The notes beneath the pieces were generated by a model. It made no database searches. It was not told where the DNA came from and saw nothing but the letters and a program-made list of their open reading frames with translations. Shown here in pieces: positions 1 through 44,450 of a DNA stretch of 64,000 bases. The DNA is from Amorphochlora amoebiformis (Eukaryota > Cercozoa > Chlorarachniophyceae), in the NCBI GenBank assembly GCA_054601695.1, contig BAAHQB010000006.1, positions 62,001-126,000 on the forward strand, read 5' to 3'. The position numbers and the translations under genes are program-made. The number at the start of each line of letters is the position of its first letter. Position 1 is the stretch's first letter.

Positions 1-720
<720 letters not shown>

Positions 721-752
721 ATTTAACCAAACACAATAGTTTAAGGGAGTAC

Positions 753-835
753 TTTCTGACATAAGAGACCCAAAATACGACGGCTCCAGGTATTGAAAAG
801 CAGCAGAACCAGCACACATAACCAAATATCAAACC
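753..835 (-). CDS. Candidate membrane-helix exon at left edge
   Basis: On the minus strand an AG acceptor at 836-838 precedes 27 open codons with a strongly hydrophobic Cys/Phe/Trp-rich segment ([19 protein letters not shown]). The exon ends in AGAAA before GTACTC. It would belong to a gene running off the left side. The sequence is unique rather than TA-derived. There is no partner exon to test phase, so it stays tentative. Confidence 0.25.
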
Positions 836-988
836 CTAATCAACGCCACCACAAATCTTCACAAAAATCCCAAACGTTCACTCTGACCCCCACCCTAGGC
901 CCGAGGGTTGGAGTGGTGATAGATCCCAGCGGGGCAGAGCTGTTGCTGTTTAGGAAAGGAATATGACTAGAGCTGCTGGGGCCAGAGT

Positions 989-15128
<14,140 letters not shown>

Positions 15129-16500
15129 GATCAGATCATGGATGCGGGTAGTTAGTAAAAGGGTTCAATTCAAGGTTCAGCCAGGCTCTAATTCTGTGGC
15201 TGCCTGTTGGATTTGTAGTTATAATTCAAGTTGACGTACAGTATGATTACGAATTTATAATTAATTTTTCAAAGTTTAAGATCCATTCATTTTCAGAGAG
15301 TATAAAAGTAGTAATTAAACGGTCTCAACGGGATAATCGCAATTTTTATTTTTTGGGAATATTCTTAAGGTTAGTAATACCACATATGCATGCGGCCGTC
15401 CAAGCGCAGTTTAAAAATCTTGAGATTCTAAACTTAATGATTTAACGCCACTGGTCTAGATGCTTGCCTGTTGCCAGAGTATAATATATTATACCGGATT
15501 ATATACGTCTCAATAGTAGTATCTTGCACTAAAAATTGATGTCATATAATCCGACTCATATCTAGCATATTCACTATCACACCATATACTAGATATAGAA
15601 TACGATAGTAAATGATTAATAGCCGCAAAATTGAATTCGAATACTGTAATAACAACTAAGCTATCCGGTCTAATCTAGTAATATTCATCAAGCTGAGATG
15701 GGGTACACAAATGCGCGATATACACGATGGTATTATTACGCCACGGTGTCACTATATACTAGATATACAACAATGAATCCGGCAATGACGATTGATAACC
15801 AGCTCTGACTACCGTTATCAGGAAGAAACTCACTTTAACGCAGTCATATCATGCGTATCAATCATCCCATGCGGCTTACACATCTCCTCCCCTGCGGATG
15901 TGATGATAAATAGTGCTAGCTAGGCTAGCTAGCTAGAATCGATGCGAAGCAGCACACATCAAGCGTGACATAGCGCCATGTATCCTTCGAACCCGCCACC
16001 ACCCGGCAGTATCGGAGGTTTTTAATTAATCTGCCTTCGAAAAGGAGAAAAAAACTTTTTTGTTATTTTTCGGCTCGAATTGCAGCTGGCGGCGGGTTTG
16101 ACCAAGAAGGCGAACGGTTGGCCTGTTTGGGTACGTCTCGACATCAAGAGTGGTACTTATGTATATTTCAAGGATTTTAAGCAGTCAGGGGTGTTGGGGT
16201 ATGCATGAGGCGAAGATAGTCAATATTTCCAAGCCTATGATCAAATCATGCTTTTTTTCCCGACCCCCCTGGCGGAGATATGCAGATGTCACCTTTGTAA
16301 ATATGTCTGCCGCATAGGGAATAATCATTTCCTTTGCATGTAAACAACGCATTCACACACACACATATGCTGGTTTTCATCGTCAAAACCTCTACAATGT
16401 TGATCCTCAGACACATGCAATACATACATCAGTTCATACGGCAGACTGACGGAGCTGTTTACAACCCAAGAAAAGACCCGAAAAACCGAGGGAAAGCGTT
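15129..16500. other. Unique intergenic stretch
   Basis: About 1.4 kb of mixed sequence with almost no (TA)n between the zinc-finger stop and the membrane-protein start. It should contain the 3' end of the first gene and the promoter of the second. No reading frame or RNA gene is supported. A GCTAGCTAGGCTAGCTAGCTAG palindromic cluster lies near 15917-15936. Confidence 0.6.
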
Positions 16501-26064
<9,564 letters not shown>

Positions 26065-26346
26065 ATACTAAACCAATTATAGCTCGAATCGCACTGTCTT
26101 TCTTACAGCTTGAATCTCTCTCTCTTTCTCACTATGGTACACCATTGATTGTGTAATCGATTTTGTATATATCTAATCTATTCGGATGAGTAATAATATT
26201 ATAATGAAATTACTAGCTTTGGAGAATTTTTGGGATATAAATATATGTGTTTTAGGCATTTTTGGAAAAATAATGTGTATGTTTGTTTTGGTGGGTAAGC
26301 GGTGATATAACGGAGGTTGATTGTGTATGTAACAATATATATTTAC

Positions 26347-26383
<37 letters not shown>

Positions 26384-26412
26384 ATATGTTAGTATTTGGA
26401 TATGCATTTAGA

Positions 26413-26468
<56 letters not shown>

Positions 26469-26537
26469 GTACATATATATATATTTATATTTACATAAGC
26501 AAACAAATCTATGGAAGTCTAATATATATATAATATA

Positions 26538-26593
<56 letters not shown>

Positions 26594-26639
26594 AATTCAC
26601 ATACATTATATATACATATATATGCATACATAATCTCAA

Positions 26640-27170
26640 TATTCATCATACATGCATCTCATATATGTGCAAACAATATGTCTTAATATGCATATACGTA
26701 ATAGTCAGTTAAGGTATAGATTATTCATCATACATGCATCTCATATATATGTGCAAATATGTCTTAATATGCATATACGTAATAGTCAGTTTAGATATAG
26801 ATTAATATTTATGCTACATATATGTGCAAATATGTCTTAATATGTATACGTAATAGTCAGTTTAGATATAGATTAATATTTATGCTACATATATGTGCAA
26901 ATATGTCTTAATATGCATACGTAATAGTCAGTTTAGATATAGATTAATATTTATGCTACATATATGTGCAAATATGTCTTAATATGCATACGTAATAGTC
27001 AGTTTAGATATAGATTAATATTTATGCTACATATATGTGCAAATATGTCTTAATATGCATATACGTAATAGTTAGTTTAGATATAGATTAATATTTATGC
27101 TACATATATGTGCAAATATGTCTTAATATGCATACGTAATAGTCAGTTTAGATATAGATTAATATTTATC
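26640..27170. repeat. ~71-bp satellite, about seven copies
   Basis: A 71-bp unit (core GCAAATATGTCTTAATATGC, ACGTAATAGTCAGTTTAGAT) in near-perfect tandem, with more divergent units at the left. It lies between two plus-strand genes. Confidence 0.95.
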
Positions 27171-27243
27171 CAGCTTCCGCGACATATCTTAATTCGTCCG
27201 GCGCTCGCTCGAACGAGGTACTTCTAATTTATTTATATATATA

Positions 27244-27282
<39 letters not shown>

Positions 27283-27399
27283 ATATTTATTTACATGTAT
27301 ATGTATACATACACATACATACATATATTGTTGTTGGGGCTTTTCAACATCCAAAAAAATGCATTCAAACGTACATATTTATAAATCATACACATATGT

Positions 27400-27449
<50 letters not shown>

Positions 27450-27459
27450 CCTCACTATA

Positions 27460-33564
<6,105 letters not shown>

Positions 33565-33771
33565 GGAATGATTATTGATAACTTTTGGGCGGTAGTCGGA
33601 TACTTCCTTTCTTACTTTCTTCGTTAAATCCTCCGGAACCTATGAGTTCCGAGAATTTCCTGGGTTCCGAGTATTGTGCTACTGCTCGTATACTCTAAGG
33701 AACTGACGGTAGTATAGCCAGCCGCTGCGTAGTTAACTAGCTATAGGTTCCGTGCTAGCTCTACATGATGT

Positions 33772-33814
<43 letters not shown>

Positions 33815-34066
33815 TACAAACACATACCCATGCATATACACAAAACATATACATATATGTATATATATATAGATATGTGCACATATTCACTAAATATATA
33901 TATATATATATATGCATATATATATATATATTTATATAGATATATATATGTACCTATATATATCTATATGTATATATATATATATTGTAATATATATCAG
34001 TAGTTTTATCAAGACCTACGTCTCGAAATCGGATTAACTCTAATGCTATGCCTTCAGAAACGGTTG

Positions 34067-34115
<49 letters not shown>

Positions 34116-34130
34116 CACATATATATATAT

Positions 34131-34163
<33 letters not shown>

Positions 34164-34243
34164 TTGTATATATATGGGTGTAGGTATACATATTATATAT
34201 ATATATATAACATATATATATATATAGATATTTAACTACAAAT

Positions 34244-34277
<34 letters not shown>

Positions 34278-34400
34278 ATATATACATTCAGATATTTATA
34301 AATATATATATATATATCCAAATATACATATATACATATATGTGTATATATATACATACATACAAATATATATATATATATATATGTACATTTGTGTGTA
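33565..34400. other. Intergenic or 5' region, no gene seen
   Basis: Unique sequence to 33775 with GGTTCCGAG and GAACC repeats, then (TA)n with one island at 33988-34065. That island shares TAGTTTTATC and TAACTCTAATGC with the exon at 33441 and may be a decayed copy. Confidence 0.4.
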
Positions 34401-34403
34401 CAG

Positions 34404-34470
34404 ATTCGTTTACATTGACAGAACACGAAGTACAACATATATATTTACAAATAGATACACATACTTATAT

Positions 34471-34514
<44 letters not shown>

Positions 34515-34524
34515 GTATGTATGC

Positions 34525-34564
<40 letters not shown>

Positions 34565-34607
34565 CCAGGTTGGTATTTCTCCCAAAACAAAACACTATAA
34601 TACCAAG
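34404..34607 (+). other. Two candidate upstream exons
   Basis: Islands 34404-34429 (SFTLTEHE, phase 1 to 0) and 34569-34607 ([13 protein letters not shown], phase 0 to 0) have AG before and GT after. They join in frame to the acceptor at 35526 ahead of the membrane-protein start, so that gene may have a longer Ser/Thr/Lys-rich N terminus. No initiating exon was found further upstream. Both islands also read open in a second frame, so the call is tentative. Confidence 0.35.
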
Positions 34608-34640
34608 GTTCTAATTCATTTTTGGTCAATAATATATATG

Positions 34641-34750
<110 letters not shown>

Positions 34751-34894
34751 CAAAACAGTATAATACCAAGGTTCTAAACCATTTCTGGTCAAATTATATA
34801 TGTATATATATATATGCAATATGTATATATATATATATATGCATAAACGTATATATATTTATATATATTTATACGCATATATATATATATATAT

Positions 34895-34926
<32 letters not shown>

Positions 34927-35033
34927 ATATATGTATATGTCCACATAATAGTTTTCACTTATTTGTACATTTCTGTGTATACATCGATATACATACATAC
35001 ATATATATATATATATAGAAATATATATATATG

Positions 35034-35115
<82 letters not shown>

Positions 35116-35176
35116 ATATACATATATATATATTGATATTTTTATATACACAATTAAGTATGAAAAAATACTATAG

Positions 35177-35222
<46 letters not shown>

Positions 35223-35480
35223 CTTATATACATATATATATAGTACATAAACCAAATATGCAGACATAGTAAGAGAATATATTACACTCCAATAATAGAA
35301 AGATTTTTACCTTAATCAATTGGCTTCTATCACGGCATATATACTACGTATGCATAGACTTTTTTAGGCAATTTGTTACAATTAGTTCCTTGGAATATTT
35401 AAATATTAATTTTGCGTGTATGAACACTTGATTAATATATTCCAATGTTTGGTTTGTATGAATATTTGATAATATATATG

Positions 35481-35515
<35 letters not shown>

Positions 35516-35534
35516 CTCTTAATAGGCAAGTTCA

Positions 35535-35581
35535 ATGATGTCGTCAGGCCAAAAGAGAGAAAGATCCGGTTACTACATAAC

Positions 35582-35623
<42 letters not shown>

Positions 35624-35725
35624 GTATATAATGATATATATATATATATATTCATTACATATTATGTATTTTTCAATTATCTTCGATGTTCTACTGGTAA
35701 GAAATATTAACACATTAATGTTATG

Positions 35726-35771
<46 letters not shown>

Positions 35772-35866
35772 ATAATATATATATATATACTTATATATAT
35801 ACACATATATATATATAATATTCGGAATTTAAGAATGCAATCAATACACTTATCTTGATAAACAGT

Positions 35867-35901
<35 letters not shown>

Positions 35902-36138
35902 CTCATATATCGCATTTTAACATCTCTACCAAAAGCGGCCGGTAAAGCTCTCGATCGTACTTCTACCATACCGCTAATTTCTTTTTTTTTTTTAATAAAA
36001 AAGCGGCCGTGAAAGCCCTCGATCGTACTTCTACCATGGTCTTGTCTACAGCATCGGTTATCATTATATGCATATCAAAATCCTTAAAATGCACACATCA
36101 TGCCGTTTTTTCAAATAGTTGATATTTATTTATCTGTA

Positions 36139-36170
<32 letters not shown>

Positions 36171-36185
36171 GGATAAATATATATA

Positions 36186-36223
<38 letters not shown>

Positions 36224-36302
36224 ACATAAATATCTATATTATATGAATGCTTCCAATGTACACATCACGCTGTTTTTGTACATTTCATATTTACATATCC
36301 AT

Positions 36303-36338
<36 letters not shown>

Positions 36339-36506
36339 TAGAATATATACATATATATATATATACGGATACAAAGTTTATCGTCATTAAATCCGTACGT
36401 GTATGTGTAAACAATCAAAATCGATTGCATATATCAACTTTTGTTACAACAATATACGTCATTAATTTGATGATACATAAATATCTATATGTATGTGGAT
36501 AAATAC

Positions 36507-36549
<43 letters not shown>

Positions 36550-36687
36550 TGTATATATGTCTAAGGTATATATGAATGTCTGGAAAGGTATTAACAATTA
36601 TATATACATTACATATGTATATATATTGTATGTATATATGTATATGTGATTAAGTACTAGCGATTATATATGCATCCTCTTAAACAC

Positions 36688-36743
<56 letters not shown>

Positions 36744-36871
36744 GTATATGCATATATATATATATATGTAGATATATTTATATATATTCATATATGTCTT
36801 TTTGTATAGGTATTAACGATTATATGTACCTTCTTCGCGGTGTCGTTAGCCATACTACCCCAGGTTACTTG

Positions 36872-36909
<38 letters not shown>

Positions 36910-37063
36910 AATGGATATATTTATATTTAATATATGCATATATGCATATATAAGATTATATATATACAAATATGTATATATATATATATATCCCCCAAGA
37001 GATATTCGGATTGAATGAAAGTTTTGCATCTTGTACATACGTATACATTATATACATATATAC

Positions 37064-37112
<49 letters not shown>

Positions 37113-37325
37113 CACATATATATATATATGTGAAAATATATATGAATAATATACGTATATGAGTATACATTCCCGATACAGCGAGATATTCGGGAGGAAT
37201 TATACATTGGATATATATATATATATCTATATACAAATATATCTTATATATATATATATATATATATATATGAATATATATTTGGGTATACATATATGTA
37301 TATATATATGTATATATATATATGA

Positions 37326-37363
<38 letters not shown>

Positions 37364-37472
37364 TGAAAATACATATGAACGATACGAGGAGAGATATTCG
37401 GAAGGAATGAAAACTTATAACAGTTTTTGTATATACCTATAAATTGGATATATACATATATATATAGATATA

Positions 37473-37513
<41 letters not shown>

Positions 37514-37722
37514 ATAAATATGAATATATGTGGATATATATATATATATATACATGAATATATATATGAAAAGATATATATATGAATATATATATGTATA
37601 TGAGTATATATTAGCGATACAGCGAGAGATATTCGGAAGGAATGAGAAGTTTTAACATCTTTTTATACATACCTATAAATTGGATATATACATATATATA
37701 TATATAGATAGATAGATATATC

Positions 37723-37770
<48 letters not shown>

Positions 37771-37976
37771 TGAATATATATATATGAAAAGATATATATC
37801 TGTATATATATGTATATGAGTATATATTAGAGATACAGCGAGAGATATTCGGAAGGAATGAGAAGTTTTAACATCTTTGAAGAAATTGCAAACTGGTTTA
37901 TGCTAGCTCTCAACGGGTAATATATATATATATATATATATATAGAATATATATATTTGTTATATATATATATATA

Positions 37977-38012
<36 letters not shown>

Positions 38013-38134
38013 TATAAATATAATATATATATTTATATATTTATTTATTATATGGAAGTATATAATATTGATACACATATATATATATACTATTTGAAGA
38101 AACTGCAAACTGGTTTATGCTAGCTCTCAACGGG

Positions 38135-38180
<46 letters not shown>

Positions 38181-38407
38181 TATATATATATATAGATAAA
38201 TAGAATATATATATTTGTTATATAAAAAATGCATATACATATATATATATATATTATAAATATATTATATACATATATATATACATATTTATTCATTATA
38301 TGTAAATATATATAAATATAATAATTTATATGTATGTATGTATATATACTATTTGAAGAGATTGCAAGCTGGTTTATGGTAGCTCTCAACGGACATTATA
38401 AATATGC

Positions 38408-38454
<47 letters not shown>

Positions 38455-38535
38455 CAAGAGTATGTTAAGTGGATTCTATCGATGGGTATATATTATATAC
38501 CCGCATAATATCATATTAAATGTGTATTATATGCA

Positions 38536-38569
<34 letters not shown>

Positions 38570-38658
38570 CATATATGTATATATGCCACCATTAATAGAT
38601 AGATAGATTTTCAAACACATACATATATACACATACATACTTATAACTATATGTATAC

Positions 38659-38705
<47 letters not shown>

Positions 38706-38835
38706 GTTCTAAATATGTATATATTTTACCAAGATCCATAGAAATAAACGCCAAAAAAAATCACTTTCGCAGGTTTTTTTGCTACTACTCGTATGTTCAT
38801 ATCCACCCGTGTGGTACTCCATAAGGGGTGCCTAG
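35535..38835 (+). CDS. Short membrane protein, 6 exons
   Basis: Proposed exons: 35535-35568, 36119-36135, 36810-36863, 37831-37916, 38461-38485, 38734-38835. They total 318 nt (105 codons plus TAG). The N terminus is short, polar and basic ([11 protein letters not shown]). It is followed by a strong helix ([17 protein letters not shown]), then an Arg/Glu-rich loop ([13 protein letters not shown]), a second hydrophobic patch ([12 protein letters not shown]), a basic stretch (HRNKRQKK) and a final hydrophobic segment ([17 protein letters not shown]). The last segment exists only if the exon is not spliced at the GT at 38773. The acceptor at 35526 allows the frame to continue upstream, so earlier exons are possible. 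Family unknown. Several exons have decayed partial copies next to them. Confidence 0.55.
36588..36690 (+). pseudogene. 5' echoes of the exon at 36810
   Basis: AGGTATTAACAATTATATA at 36586 and GTACTAGCGATTATATATGC at about 36652 resemble TAGGTATTAACGATTATATG at the acceptor of the membrane-helix exon. Both break off early. Confidence 0.55.
36995..37690 (+). pseudogene. Four 5' echoes of the exon at 37831
   Basis: Copies near 36998-37030, 37172-37205, 37380-37445 and 37615-37682 repeat GATACAGCGAGAGATATTCG and GAAGGAATGAGAAG from the exon start. The two right-hand copies also share a CCTATAAATTGG tail that is not in the intact exon. None carries the donor half. Confidence 0.85.
38092..38395 (+). 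pseudogene. Two 3' echoes of the exon at 37831
   Basis: At 38093-38136 and 38350-38392 the sequence repeats the 3' half of the exon (TTTGAAGAAATTGCAAACTG, GTTTATGCTAGCTCTCAACG), with the GT donor in the first copy. They lack the 5' half and an acceptor. Confidence 0.9.
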
Positions 38836-39813
38836 GCGACTTGCACACAAATTGACAATTATACCGGTGATTCATTCACTTTTTCCCGTTGACTTATTAT
38901 ACCTAGACCTCTTTTTGTGGCCTTAAGCATACAGGTACATGCCATTTAGTGCATATTCTGGAAATTTCCCAGATATTTCGATGTATATGTCCCGATCGCC
39001 GTCTCACAGCCTAGTCTAAGCAGGAACGATGATGTAGATATACTAGATATCTAGATATCTAGATATATTGTGCTAGATATCCAGATATATTGTGTTAGAT
39101 ATCCTAGATATCTGGATATATATATTGTCCCAGATATCACCCTGGGTTGGTTAGAGAATCCGGTCATTGAATATCTGTATTGCATATTCTAAATATCTAA
39201 ATATTGACTTTTCCGGAAAAAAATAGAAAAAACAGCTAAATAGACTAGATGCAGTCTGGAGTGCTATATAAGGCATGTGTATTGAGCTTTAGTTAATGTC
39301 GACCATCAGCTTGCAATTTCCCGATTTTTTTTCATTGCTTATAAATTGCCAAGATTATACTGGTACAGTATTGTTAGATGATCAAGATACCCTACGCTAG
39401 TACCTAGCTAGAGTACGGTATTAAATTCCCTAGATTACTATTAATCTAAGCTAGTACTGAAAACTCAAGTTACCCTAACTATGACCTAGATGACTCTAGT
39501 GACTAGTAACTAACTATCGGTGTATTCCAGCTTTTGGCTGGTCTAATGGTAGCATATATACGCTCATGCATGATAAGTGATACGTATATACTATATATAG
39601 TATACGTCTTGTGTGTAATATATAGCACGTTACAGTCACGTATGTATACGCGTCCGTATAAGTCTCCCTCTCTCTCTCTCTCTCTCCATCTACGATTACC
39701 TAGATTACGTCTAGTACGTATACGCGCATATACGTACCTAGATTACTCAGGCCAAACTATTTGTTAGTGATATAGGAGATATATATATATATATTTCTAG
39801 TATCTCTAGATCT
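38836..39813. other. Unique intergenic stretch with palindromes
   Basis: About 1 kb with little (TA)n. It contains a dense cluster of GATATC and CTAG palindromes at 39035-39140 and a TATATAAG motif near 39263. No coding exon is supported. Confidence 0.5.
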
Positions 39814-40164
39814 ATGCAGCCTTCAGGCTTGCGACATTTACTTTTTTGTATTTCACAGTTAGGTTTAAACTTAATTTTCATCGAAATTTTCACAGATTTT
39901 AAACATGTACGTACACACCTTCAAGACAGAAATCCAAAACACTACAAATACGACATTTATTTAGGTATTTATATATATAATATATATAAAATATATATAT
40001 ACATATATCCTCGTTCCCGAAAGAGAAATTTATACATTCTTTACTACAACGAAAGGTTGTACGAAAGATCCCCGAGTAATAAGAATAGCTCTAGTAAGGT
40101 ATGCTTTGCGGTTTCTGGAGCCATCGTTGTCGGATTGGCTCGAGCCGCTCGACTGTCAATTTAA
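39814..40164 (+). CDS. Candidate small ORF, splice pattern unresolved
   Basis: An ATG opens a 116-codon frame starting MQPSGLRHLLFC. It crosses a short AT-rich run (39965-40005) read as Ile-Tyr and then a plausible coding stretch (RNLYILYYNERLYERS) followed by GT at 40101. A strong donor sequence (CAT then GTACGT, about 39907) and an acceptor before 40022 suggest that the AT-rich middle is an intron. A TATATAAG motif lies about 550 nt upstream, near 39263. No family is recognised, and this may be chance. Confidence 0.22.
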   Translation: MQPSGLRHLLFCISQLGLNLIFIEIFTDFKHVRTHLQDRNPKHYKYDIYLGIYIYNIYKIYIYIYPRSRKRNLYILYYNERLYERSPSNKNSSSKVCFAVSGAIVVGLARAARLSI

Positions 40165-40198
40165 AATACGGCGCTTAAAAATAGTAGTCCAATAGCTC

Positions 40199-40765
<567 letters not shown>

Positions 40766-40768
40766 CAC

Positions 40769-40880
40769 AAGGGACACATGAGGGACACACAAGGGACACA
40801 CAAGGTACACGCAAGGGCAAGCAAGGGACAAGCAAGGGACACACAAGGGACACGCAAGGGACACGCAAGAGTCACGGAAG
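40769..40880. repeat. ~10-bp AAGGGACACR minisatellite
   Basis: Around ten copies of AAGGGACACGC-like units following a (TA)n run. Confidence 0.9.
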
Positions 40881-41760
40881 GAATGAATTAGGTGAAAATG
40901 GTGGAAAAATGGGAAAACAGAGAGGAGACTGGGATCTGTACGTATAACCCAGTTTTGACCCATGTGAGATGGCGAGACAGAGCGATGGGGTGGTAGGGAG
41001 GGGGAGAGGGCAAAGAAGAGTTTATTTATCCGAGAACGGAAGGGTTCGGTTTTATTTGAATTGCGCGCGAACGTGTTCGATTCAAAGGGCTTTTGGGACG
41101 TGCATACACACGAGCAAAAAGGATAATGCTAATATCAGTGCTTATATTCATGTATCACCCAGAAGATAAGGAGATTTCCCCCCAGGATGAGCGAGCTGTC
41201 GACCGCGCGGGTATCCATTCGTAGCTCGATTCCATGCAGCCGCATAATTACCAATAATTTATTAATTCGAGATAATTAGAGATCGGCAAGAGATCTCTAA
41301 AGGGCTCGAAAGTAACCGTTTCGAATAGTTTCTGATCGTTATCTTCTTTTCCAAACCACGGTTCGTGACAGGACCTTCTGTAGCACAGGATGATCACCGT
41401 GACATGCTGCTATGTAACAAGAATCGTGTGTGGGAAAGCCCATTGAATCCTTACGTGTAAATCGAGATGTTGGACTTGTAGTGAATACAATATTACATAC
41501 ATGTTTATGATACACACCCAAACGCATCTATCACACATATATCACATATATATACAGATTTTATGACATGTCCTCTAAATCATAGATAATGTTATGAAAT
41601 TTGCGTTTAAATACCAAATTTTAACAGCAATGGACTCATACCAATATAATATACAGCTGTGTATGCATTACGTTATATGTAGAAATATGTGTGAACATAC
41701 AATGATGCACATGTAACAATTGTGAATATTTATCAAATTTTATTTGTAGTACTACTCATT
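40881..41760. other. Unique sequence without a supported gene
   Basis: Mixed composition with a few 60-70 codon frames on each strand (for example 40969-41169 plus, 41339-41527 minus) but no splice chain or recognisable domain. It may be 3' flank of the minus-strand paralog. Confidence 0.4.
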
Positions 41761-41800
41761 AGCATATGATATATATAATATTTTATATATATATATACAC

Positions 41801-41850
<50 letters not shown>

Positions 41851-41862
41851 ATGTATATTATG

Positions 41863-41918
<56 letters not shown>

Positions 41919-41984
41919 TATGTATATATGTAAGTGTGTTGTGCTTGTTTGATTATGATACATCATAGATTCATAGTATACGTT

Positions 41985-42155
41985 CATATATACAGCTGTA
42001 TTGTTCCGGATAATAATGTTCTCCACATGCCATGATTAAGTTAAAACTGTACTGCTAAAGTTATATGTGCATATATACAGCTGTATTGTTCCGGATAATA
42101 ACGTTCTCCACATGCCATGATTAAGTTAAAATTTTACTGTACTGCTAAAGTTATA
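41985..42155. repeat. ~80-bp direct duplication
   Basis: The segment ATACAGCTGTATTGTTCCGG ... TACTGCTAAAGTTAT occurs at 41990-42065 and again at 42073-42153 with one substitution and a 5-nt insertion. It lies just downstream of the stop of paralog copy 1. Confidence 0.9.
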
Positions 42156-42180
42156 ATCCCTCCCCCCCCGCATTAACAAA

Positions 42181-43752
42181 TCATTTCGAACATCTCCTCC
42201 ATTTAATCACAATCGCAGGCACGGGAGTCGAATTGTATGGATCACACACTGCAATAGCCCGAACTATCCTTTTGGGTTTCTTTTTCTTAGGCCCCTTGAT
42301 GCGCTGCCACTTTGACCGTGAGCTCACAACGAGCCTCCGCGGATTTTGCTGTCTTTTCATCTCTCGCCTAGGGCTTTGACGTTGCAAAGGGTAGAATGCT
42401 TCGGGAACACGCCGCTGGCAAAATTCGCCCGCTCCAACAGCGGCTTGGTCGTTTTGAAGTCGTTGAGGGTCGGGAAACAGATGAGACTCTCGGGTTGGAG
42501 TGTAAATATCGTGAACATCAGAACGAAATGGATCGGTGCGGATATTCACAGCTTTGATCGACGCGCTGGGTGGGCTTGAAGACGGGTTATGCGAATAAAG
42601 GAGATATTTCCTAGCGGTTGCTGGTTTGCGCTTAACATATCGAGATGGGATGTAGCCTTCTGATTCATTCCACGTTGTTGATGAGATGGATCGTTTCCTT
42701 TTGAGCCGCGACGGAAGCAAAGGGGGTAGAATATTCGCGTGGATGGGCAAGCCTTGGGCCAGCAAGTACCCCACAAGCAGCGACGTATTTGGTTTTCTGT
42801 GATGAGGCTCTCGAATATTCGTGTGGTGGAGGACAATTGTGAGATATTGGCCTCGCGTTACAAAGTTCACGGTGCCAAACGTCTGTCGTGCATCTATCGC
42901 CTACATACAAAGAGATATTCAATCATGCTAGCATTGTACGTGTATGTGTATGATCAGCCGTTTTTGTGGGGTATTTTTAAGCTCGATGGGATCTGAAATC
43001 GCTTTCATTTGACCACCTTAATGATGTCAACGACGTCGTGTCCATCTTCTGCGCATAGCTCAAGCGTCTTGCTCAGCGGCAAGCTCCTAGTGCTGCTCTG
43101 GATCGAGAGCATCTGGCATGCTGCGGCGTCCGTGACGAGAAGGTCCTCCGAGGCAATCACCATGATTCGCCCAACGTGAGGGAAGCACACTCGGCTCCAA
43201 AGTCTGTCGATTCGTCTCGATCCCTTGATCATCATCGCTGGTGTTATTAAGGTTGGCGAGGATCGGTGGTCGCGCTGGCTTCATTCAAGGTCGCGAGGTT
43301 GCATCGATCCATGGGAACGAAGGAGGGGGTAGCTACGTGGTGGGGCTACCGGTGCTAGTAGTATCTTGGGGTAAATTACCCAAATTAATTCCACACTACC
43401 GCAGCGCATGGTTGTCGACATTGGGTGAAATGCGGATGCAGAGAGATTTTCCTGTGGGTTCAAACCCTCTGCCGACGTGAAGCTAGTTCCGAATCGTTTC
43501 ATGTCAGGGTCGGTGCAGGTGCATCGTACCTCGCGTGCGCCGGCCATTGGTCGCACCTGGGTTCCTGAGGCGCTCTGGGGTACAGGGTGGAAGGATAGCT
43601 TCCAGGACAGCTTCCAGGCTGGGATATTCGCTAGGATGTCGTGGAATTTGATGGTTCGATTGGCTACAATTGGGCTTGGGACGGCCAGGGTGCTTGATGG
43701 CTGTAATGTTGAAAGAGCTTCGCGGTAGTGTGGAGCGAGGTTGGGTTAGCAT
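42181..43752 (-). CDS. Unrecognised paralog family, copy 1 (three exons)
   Basis: Minus-strand exons 43752-43557, 43237-43017 and 42900-42181 total 1137 nt (378 codons plus stop). This is one residue longer than the copy at 57246-58748. The central block reads GRIMVIASEDLLVTDAA at the end of exon 2 and TFGTVNFVTRGQYLTIVLHHT at the start of exon 3, the two signatures shared by all copies. The C terminus has a basic Lys cluster and then STPVPAIVIKWRR, matching PVPAIVLG and PIPAIILG in the others. The intron between the two signature blocks has the same position and phase in all three. Between the blocks and the C terminus the sequence is Pro/Ser/Arg-rich and diverged. The protein is probably soluble with a basic C-terminal region. 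Function unknown. The first exon is less certain than the other two. Confidence 0.6.
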
Positions 43753-43870
43753 CGTGCGCGGTGGGCTTAGTTTTTTGGCGCGAATGAGGGAGTTCTCGTT
43801 CTTGGGAAACAGCTAATCCCGCGAGTGTGGTCTGTTTAGGAGCTGACGCGATGGGCTTTTTATGCAGCAT

Positions 43871-44394
43871 GAGTGCAGAGTTACAGATGATAATAGATTC
43901 ATTTATTGAGGATTGTTATATATTTTGTTCTGTTGGTTATAAATTTCATGTTGAGGTTATATATTTTGTTCTATTGCTTATAAATTTCATGTTGTTGTAA
44001 AAATTTACGTATAGCTACTCACCGCTAGCTACGCAATACGTAGTGCGCATACATACCCTTTCCATTGCTAATTATTGCATTTTTAAAAGTTCAACATTAT
44101 ATAATTATGTCATTTACGTTATACATTATAATTATATTAAAAATAGCGTACTTGTAATAATTGTGTTTTTACTAGATTGTTATGATGATTTTGTGATAAA
44201 AAACCTTGCCTATGAAACTCCTGATGTTATAATTGATATCATTGATAATATGATGTAACTTTATTAGTCAATATTTCGGCATAGCATAATTTCTCACTCG
44301 ACATCAAGACAACATTTGGATAAATGCTAGTTGGTGGGACCTCAAAAGACAACCAAAACTCAGCTTTAAAATTGATATATAGATAATATTATAT

Positions 44395-44450
<56 letters not shown>

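Noticed and set aside
41339-41527. 62-codon minus-strand ORF
   Set aside because: Mixed-composition sequence where such lengths are expected by chance; it could not be linked to the paralog downstream.
44043-44258. 71-codon plus-strand ORF
   Set aside because: AT-rich, no recognisable motif, no splice context or conserved copy.
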